Positions 61,498 to 64,000 of a stretch of 64,000 nucleotides of DNA are shown here, one piece after another. Numbering within the stretch: position 1 is the first letter of the stretch; every line of letters starts with the position of its first letter. Below the pieces are notes generated by a model. That model had not been told where the DNA came from, did no database searches, and saw nothing but the letters and a program-made list of their open reading frames with translations. Source of the stretch: a bacterium 210820-DFI.6.37 (GTDB lineage: Bacteria > Bacillota > Clostridia > Peptostreptococcales > Anaerovoracaceae); NCBI GenBank assembly GCA_020558355.1, contig JAJCKG010000005.1:111250-175249 (forward strand), read 5' to 3'. Both the position numbers and the translations under genes were made by a program.

Positions 61498-62586
61498 TTA
61501 TTTATTTTCTGCTTCAAACTTCTTCATAAAGTCAATGAGGGCGTCAACGCCTTCCATTGGCATAGCGTTATAGATGCTGGCTCTCATTCCGCCGATAGAA
61601 CGGTGTCCGTTGAGATTGTGAAGGCCAATAGCCTTTCCTTCCGCTACGAACTTTTTGTCCAGATCAGCGTCACCTGTTACAAATACAACGTTCATCAGGG
61701 AGCGATCCTGCTCTCTTACCGGGCAGGTGTACAGCTGGCTGGAATCGATGTAATCGTACAGCTTCTTCGCCTTTTCTACGTCCAGATCGTGCATTGCCGG
61801 AACACCGCCGATGCTCTTGATGTGCTTGAACACTTCTCCGGCTACATAAATGGCAAAGCAGTTTGGCGTGTTATACGCGGAATCGTTTTCCGCGTGTACT
61901 TTGTAGTCCAGATAAGTCGGAACGTTATCCTTCGCGAAGCCGATCAGGTCTTCTCTCATGATAACGATGGTCACACCTGCCGGAGCGACGTTTTTCTGCG
62001 CGCCCGCATAGATGAGGCCGAACTTTGTAACGTCCACTTCCTCGGACAGGATGCAGGAGGACATATCCGCTACAAGAGGAATGTCTCCGGTATCCGGAAT
62101 GTACGGATAGTGTGTTCCGTAGATGGTATTGTTCAGTGTAATATGTACATAATCCGCGTCTTCTCTGAAGTCTTCCTTCTTTACCTCCGGAATGTAGGAG
62201 AAGGTGGATTCTTCGGAAGAAGCCACGATTTTGATATCACCGAATTTTTTCGCTTCCTTAGCCGCTTTCTTTGCCCAGGAGCCGGTGATGATGTAATCGG
62301 CTTTGCCGGACTTTCTTAAAAGATTCATAGGAACCATGGCGAACTGCAGCGTGCCGCCGCCCTGCAGGAACATAACCTTATAGTTGTCAGGAATATTCAT
62401 GATGTCTCTCAGGTTCTGCTCTGCCTCAGCAAGAATGGCCTTGAATTCTTTGCTGCGGTGGCTCATTTCCATTACGGACTCTCCGCAGCCCTGGTAGTTT
62501 GACAGGTTTGCCGCTACGTCTTCGATTACAGGAAGGGGCAGCATGGATGGACCTGCAGAAAAGTTAAATGCTCTATTATGACTCAA
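61498..62586 (-). CDS. serC: Phosphoserine aminotransferase
   Basis: 362 aa from a TTG at 62586, chosen because the GTG further upstream lies inside the GGAGGTG ribosome site. Class V PLP aminotransferase: NFSAGPSMLP, FLQGGGTLQFAMVPMNLL, and the PLP lysine in YAGAQKNVAPAGVT, ending with HRSIGGMRASIYNAMP. It converts 3-phosphohydroxypyruvate and glutamate to phosphoserine. Divergent from serA, its partner in serine biosynthesis. Confidence 0.96.
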   Translation of the reverse strand: MSHNRAFNFSAGPSMLPLPVIEDVAANLSNYQGCGESVMEMSHRSKEFKAILAEAEQNLRDIMNIPDNYKVMFLQGGGTLQFAMVPMNLLRKSGKADYIITGSWAKKAAKEAKKFGDIKIVASSEESTFSYIPEVKKEDFREDADYVHITLNNTIYGTHYPYIPDTGDIPLVADMSSCILSEEVDVTKFGLIYAGAQKNVAPAGVTIVIMREDLIGFAKDNVPTYLDYKVHAENDSAYNTPNCFAIYVAGEVFKHIKSIGGVPAMHDLDVEKAKKLYDYIDSSQLYTCPVREQDRSLMNVVFVTGDADLDKKFVAEGKAIGLHNLNGHRSIGGMRASIYNAMPMEGVDALIDFMKKFEAENK

Positions 62587-62639
62587 TTTTGTCACCTCCA
62601 CTTATCTTTGAGTTATTTTTAACAAATTCATGATTTCCT

Positions 62640-62678
62640 ATTATATCACTTTACTGGCCTTCGGTAAAGTGCTATAAT
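62640..62678. promoter_or_regulatory. Overlapping divergent serC/serA promoters sharing one palindromic operator
   Basis: Rightward: TTTACT (62650-62655), 17 nt, TATAAT (62673-62678). Leftward: TTTACC (62663-62668), 17 nt, TATAAT (62640-62645). CACTTTAC (62647-62654) and GTAAAGTG (62664-62671) form a perfect inverted repeat that covers both -35 boxes. One regulator could control both genes. Confidence 0.85.
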
Positions 62679-62713
62679 TTAGGATAATGTAAAATTATTA
62701 GAGAGGTGAAATC

Positions 62714-63868
62714 ATGTACAAAATCGCAACCCTGAACAAAATCTCACCAGTAGGTCTGGCAAGACTGACTGATGGATATACAGTCATCGACAATACAGAT
62801 GAAGCAAACGGGATTCTGGTAAGAAGCCAGGCTATGCACGATATGGAATTTTCCAAGGATCTCTTAGCTATCGCCCGGGCTGGAGCAGGCGTCAACAACA
62901 TTCCGCTGGACCGTTGCGCGCAGGAAGGCATCGTTGTATTCAACACGCCCGGAGCCAACGCCAACGCCGTAAAGGAACTGGTAATCGCGGGCATGCTGCT
63001 GGCAGCAAGAAACATTCCGGAAGGCCTTGCGTGGGCTAAGACACTGGCGGGAACAGAAAACGTGGGCAAAGCCGTAGAAAAAGGCAAGGGCCAGTTCGCC
63101 GGAACCGAAATCAAAGGAAAGACACTGGGTGTCATCGGTCTTGGCGCTATCGGCGTTATGGTAGCAAACGCCGCGGAAGATCTCGGTATGGACGTAATCG
63201 GCTACGATCCGTTCCTGAGCGTAAAGGCCGCTCATAATCTGTCCAACACCATCCAGATCGTTGACGCGCTGAAGGATCTGTATCCAAAATGCGACTACAT
63301 CAGCATCCACGTTCCCGCAATGGACAGCACAAACAAGATGATCAACGCGGACGCTTTTGCTCAGATGAAGGACGGCGTGATTTTCCTCAATTTCTCCAGA
63401 GACAAGCTGATGGATGACGACGCTCTGGAAGCCGCTCTGGCAAGCGGAAAGGTGAAGAAATACATAACAGACTTTACCGATGACCGGGTTATCAACTTTG
63501 AAAACGTTATCGTTCTGCCGCACCTGGGCGCGTCCTCCGCGGAGGCGGAAGACAACTGCGCTTCCATGGCTGTCGATCAGATTATGGACTATATTGAAAA
63601 TGGAAACATTGTAAATTCCGTCAACTTCCCGGCATGCAGCCTGGGACCTGTCGCGGCTGGCACTTCCAGACTCTGCGTGATCCACAAGAACGCGCCTTCA
63701 GCGCTGGAAGCCATTACAGGGCTGGGACTTTCTACCTCCAACATGATCAATAAGAGCAAGGGCGACTACGCGTACACTCTGGTAGAAGTTACCGGTGATG
63801 TGGCTGAAGATGATGTGAAAGGTAAGCTTTCCGGAGAAGACTTTATTTCTGTAAGAGTTGTGAAATAG
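62714..63868 (+). CDS. serA: D-3-phosphoglycerate dehydrogenase
   Basis: 384 aa with GAGGTG before ATG 62714. D-isomer hydroxyacid dehydrogenase: GAGVNNIPLDRCAQEGIVVF, the NAD loop GVIGLGAIGVMVANAA, IHVPAMDSTNKMINADAF and the catalytic LPHLGASSAEAEDN histidine. A short C-terminal ACT-like region (ALEAITGLGLSTSNMINKSK) may sense serine. Catalyses the first committed step of serine synthesis. Confidence 0.95.
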   Translation: MYKIATLNKISPVGLARLTDGYTVIDNTDEANGILVRSQAMHDMEFSKDLLAIARAGAGVNNIPLDRCAQEGIVVFNTPGANANAVKELVIAGMLLAARNIPEGLAWAKTLAGTENVGKAVEKGKGQFAGTEIKGKTLGVIGLGAIGVMVANAAEDLGMDVIGYDPFLSVKAAHNLSNTIQIVDALKDLYPKCDYISIHVPAMDSTNKMINADAFAQMKDGVIFLNFSRDKLMDDDALEAALASGKVKKYITDFTDDRVINFENVIVLPHLGASSAEAEDNCASMAVDQIMDYIENGNIVNSVNFPACSLGPVAAGTSRLCVIHKNAPSALEAITGLGLSTSNMINKSKGDYAYTLVEVTGDVAEDDVKGKLSGEDFISVRVVK

Positions 63869-63884
63869 GGAATATGTTAAAAGG

Positions 63885-63914
63885 AACGAAAGCGCGGGCT
63901 TTCGTTCTTTTTTT
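63885..63914 (+). terminator. Terminator of serA
   Basis: AACGAAAGC, GCGG, GCTTTCGTT then CTTTTTTTAT; 9-bp stem with a T-run, 17 nt after the stop. Confidence 0.9.
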
Positions 63915-63926
63915 ATACTGATCAAA

Positions 63927-63999
63927 ACCACCGGTTGAACCGGTGGTCTGAACAGGCCCTATAAGGGCCTATCTCCTGTGGTAGCGCCCTAAAGGGCGC
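63927..63999. repeat. Three stacked perfect hairpins at the window edge
   Basis: ACCACCGGTTGAACCGGTGGT (63927-63947), AGGCCCTATAAGGGCCT (63954-63970) and GCGCCCTAAAGGGCGC (63984-63999) follow one another with short linkers. Such sub-terminal hairpins are typical of IS200/IS605-type elements, whose Y1 transposase recognises them, but no transposase is visible before the sequence ends. Confidence 0.5.
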
Positions 64000-64000
64000 G

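Noticed and set aside
62587..62601. GTG start of serC at 62601
   Set aside because: The codon is part of the GGAGGTG ribosome site; TTG at 62586 is correctly spaced.

Overview
The window looks like chromosome of an anaerobic, amino-acid-fermenting Gram-positive bacterium of the class Clostridia. Evidence: strong Shine-Dalgarno sites before most genes, a complete oxidative L-ornithine fermentation cluster under a sigma-54 activator, PerR/rubrerythrin-type oxygen defence, UvrC/SerC/SerA/DacA of clostridial type and secreted Ig-like/FN3/leucine-rich surface proteins. The gene order of the ornithine cluster matches that known from Clostridioides difficile and Acetoanaerobium sticklandii. The moderately high GC points away from those genera and perhaps to the Anaerovoracaceae (Family XIII), but that is inference.

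Layout. 1-10.4 kb, almost all on the minus strand: a partial PgeF/YfiH gene, an acetolactate-synthase-type ThDP enzyme, a PAP2 phosphatase, a WYL-like/SF1-helicase/DUF2726 protein, an EamA exporter with an overlapping AraC regulator, peroxiredoxin, a two-rubredoxin rubrerythrin, PerR with a perfect 33-bp operator, and a flavin reductase.

10.5-27 kb is a cell-surface locus. Two operons (13771-15240 with 10695-13703; 24641-25513 with 22033-24516 and 18798-21965) encode secreted proteins that share a domain I do not recognise. Five copies of a roughly 180-215-nt riboswitch-like leader (A-E) occur here. A lies in front of one operon, D and E in front of the other, and B in front of a broken, mosaic surface gene. 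Three copies have the same promoter layout: a TGTTG-N6-CAACA operator exactly 21 nt upstream of the -10 box. Two copies of a second repeat, with four GTTAAC sites at fixed 28/97/28-bp spacings, also lie here, and a third lies at 50.9 kb. An orphan IS3-type OrfA and an XRE regulator divergent from a 56-aa protein complete the locus.

27-31 kb: two nearly identical Rpn-family nuclease genes (direct repeats of about 780 bp) flank a leucine-rich-repeat gene whose leader carries three tandem repeats. A 46-aa gene follows. 31-35.4 kb: two MoeA-type proteins, a GIY-YIG protein and an amidase.

35.5-48.8 kb: the ornithine fermentation island. Reading along the minus strand: acyl-CoA ligase, second racemase, sigma-54 activator, then a -24/-12 promoter with paired upstream palindromes, then ord-ortA-ortB-oraS-oraE-reactivase-orr. 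The products turn L-ornithine into D-ornithine, 2,4-diaminopentanoate, 2-amino-4-oxopentanoate, and finally alanine plus acetyl-CoA.

48.9-64 kb is housekeeping and envelope: cold-shock protein, a secreted PPC-like protein, a C_GCAxxG_C_C protein, an ABC exporter, an FAD oxidoreductase, an L,D-transpeptidase, DUF1292, uvrC-dacA-apgM, and divergent serC/serA sharing one operator. Three stacked hairpins that may begin an IS200/IS605-like element lie at the right edge.
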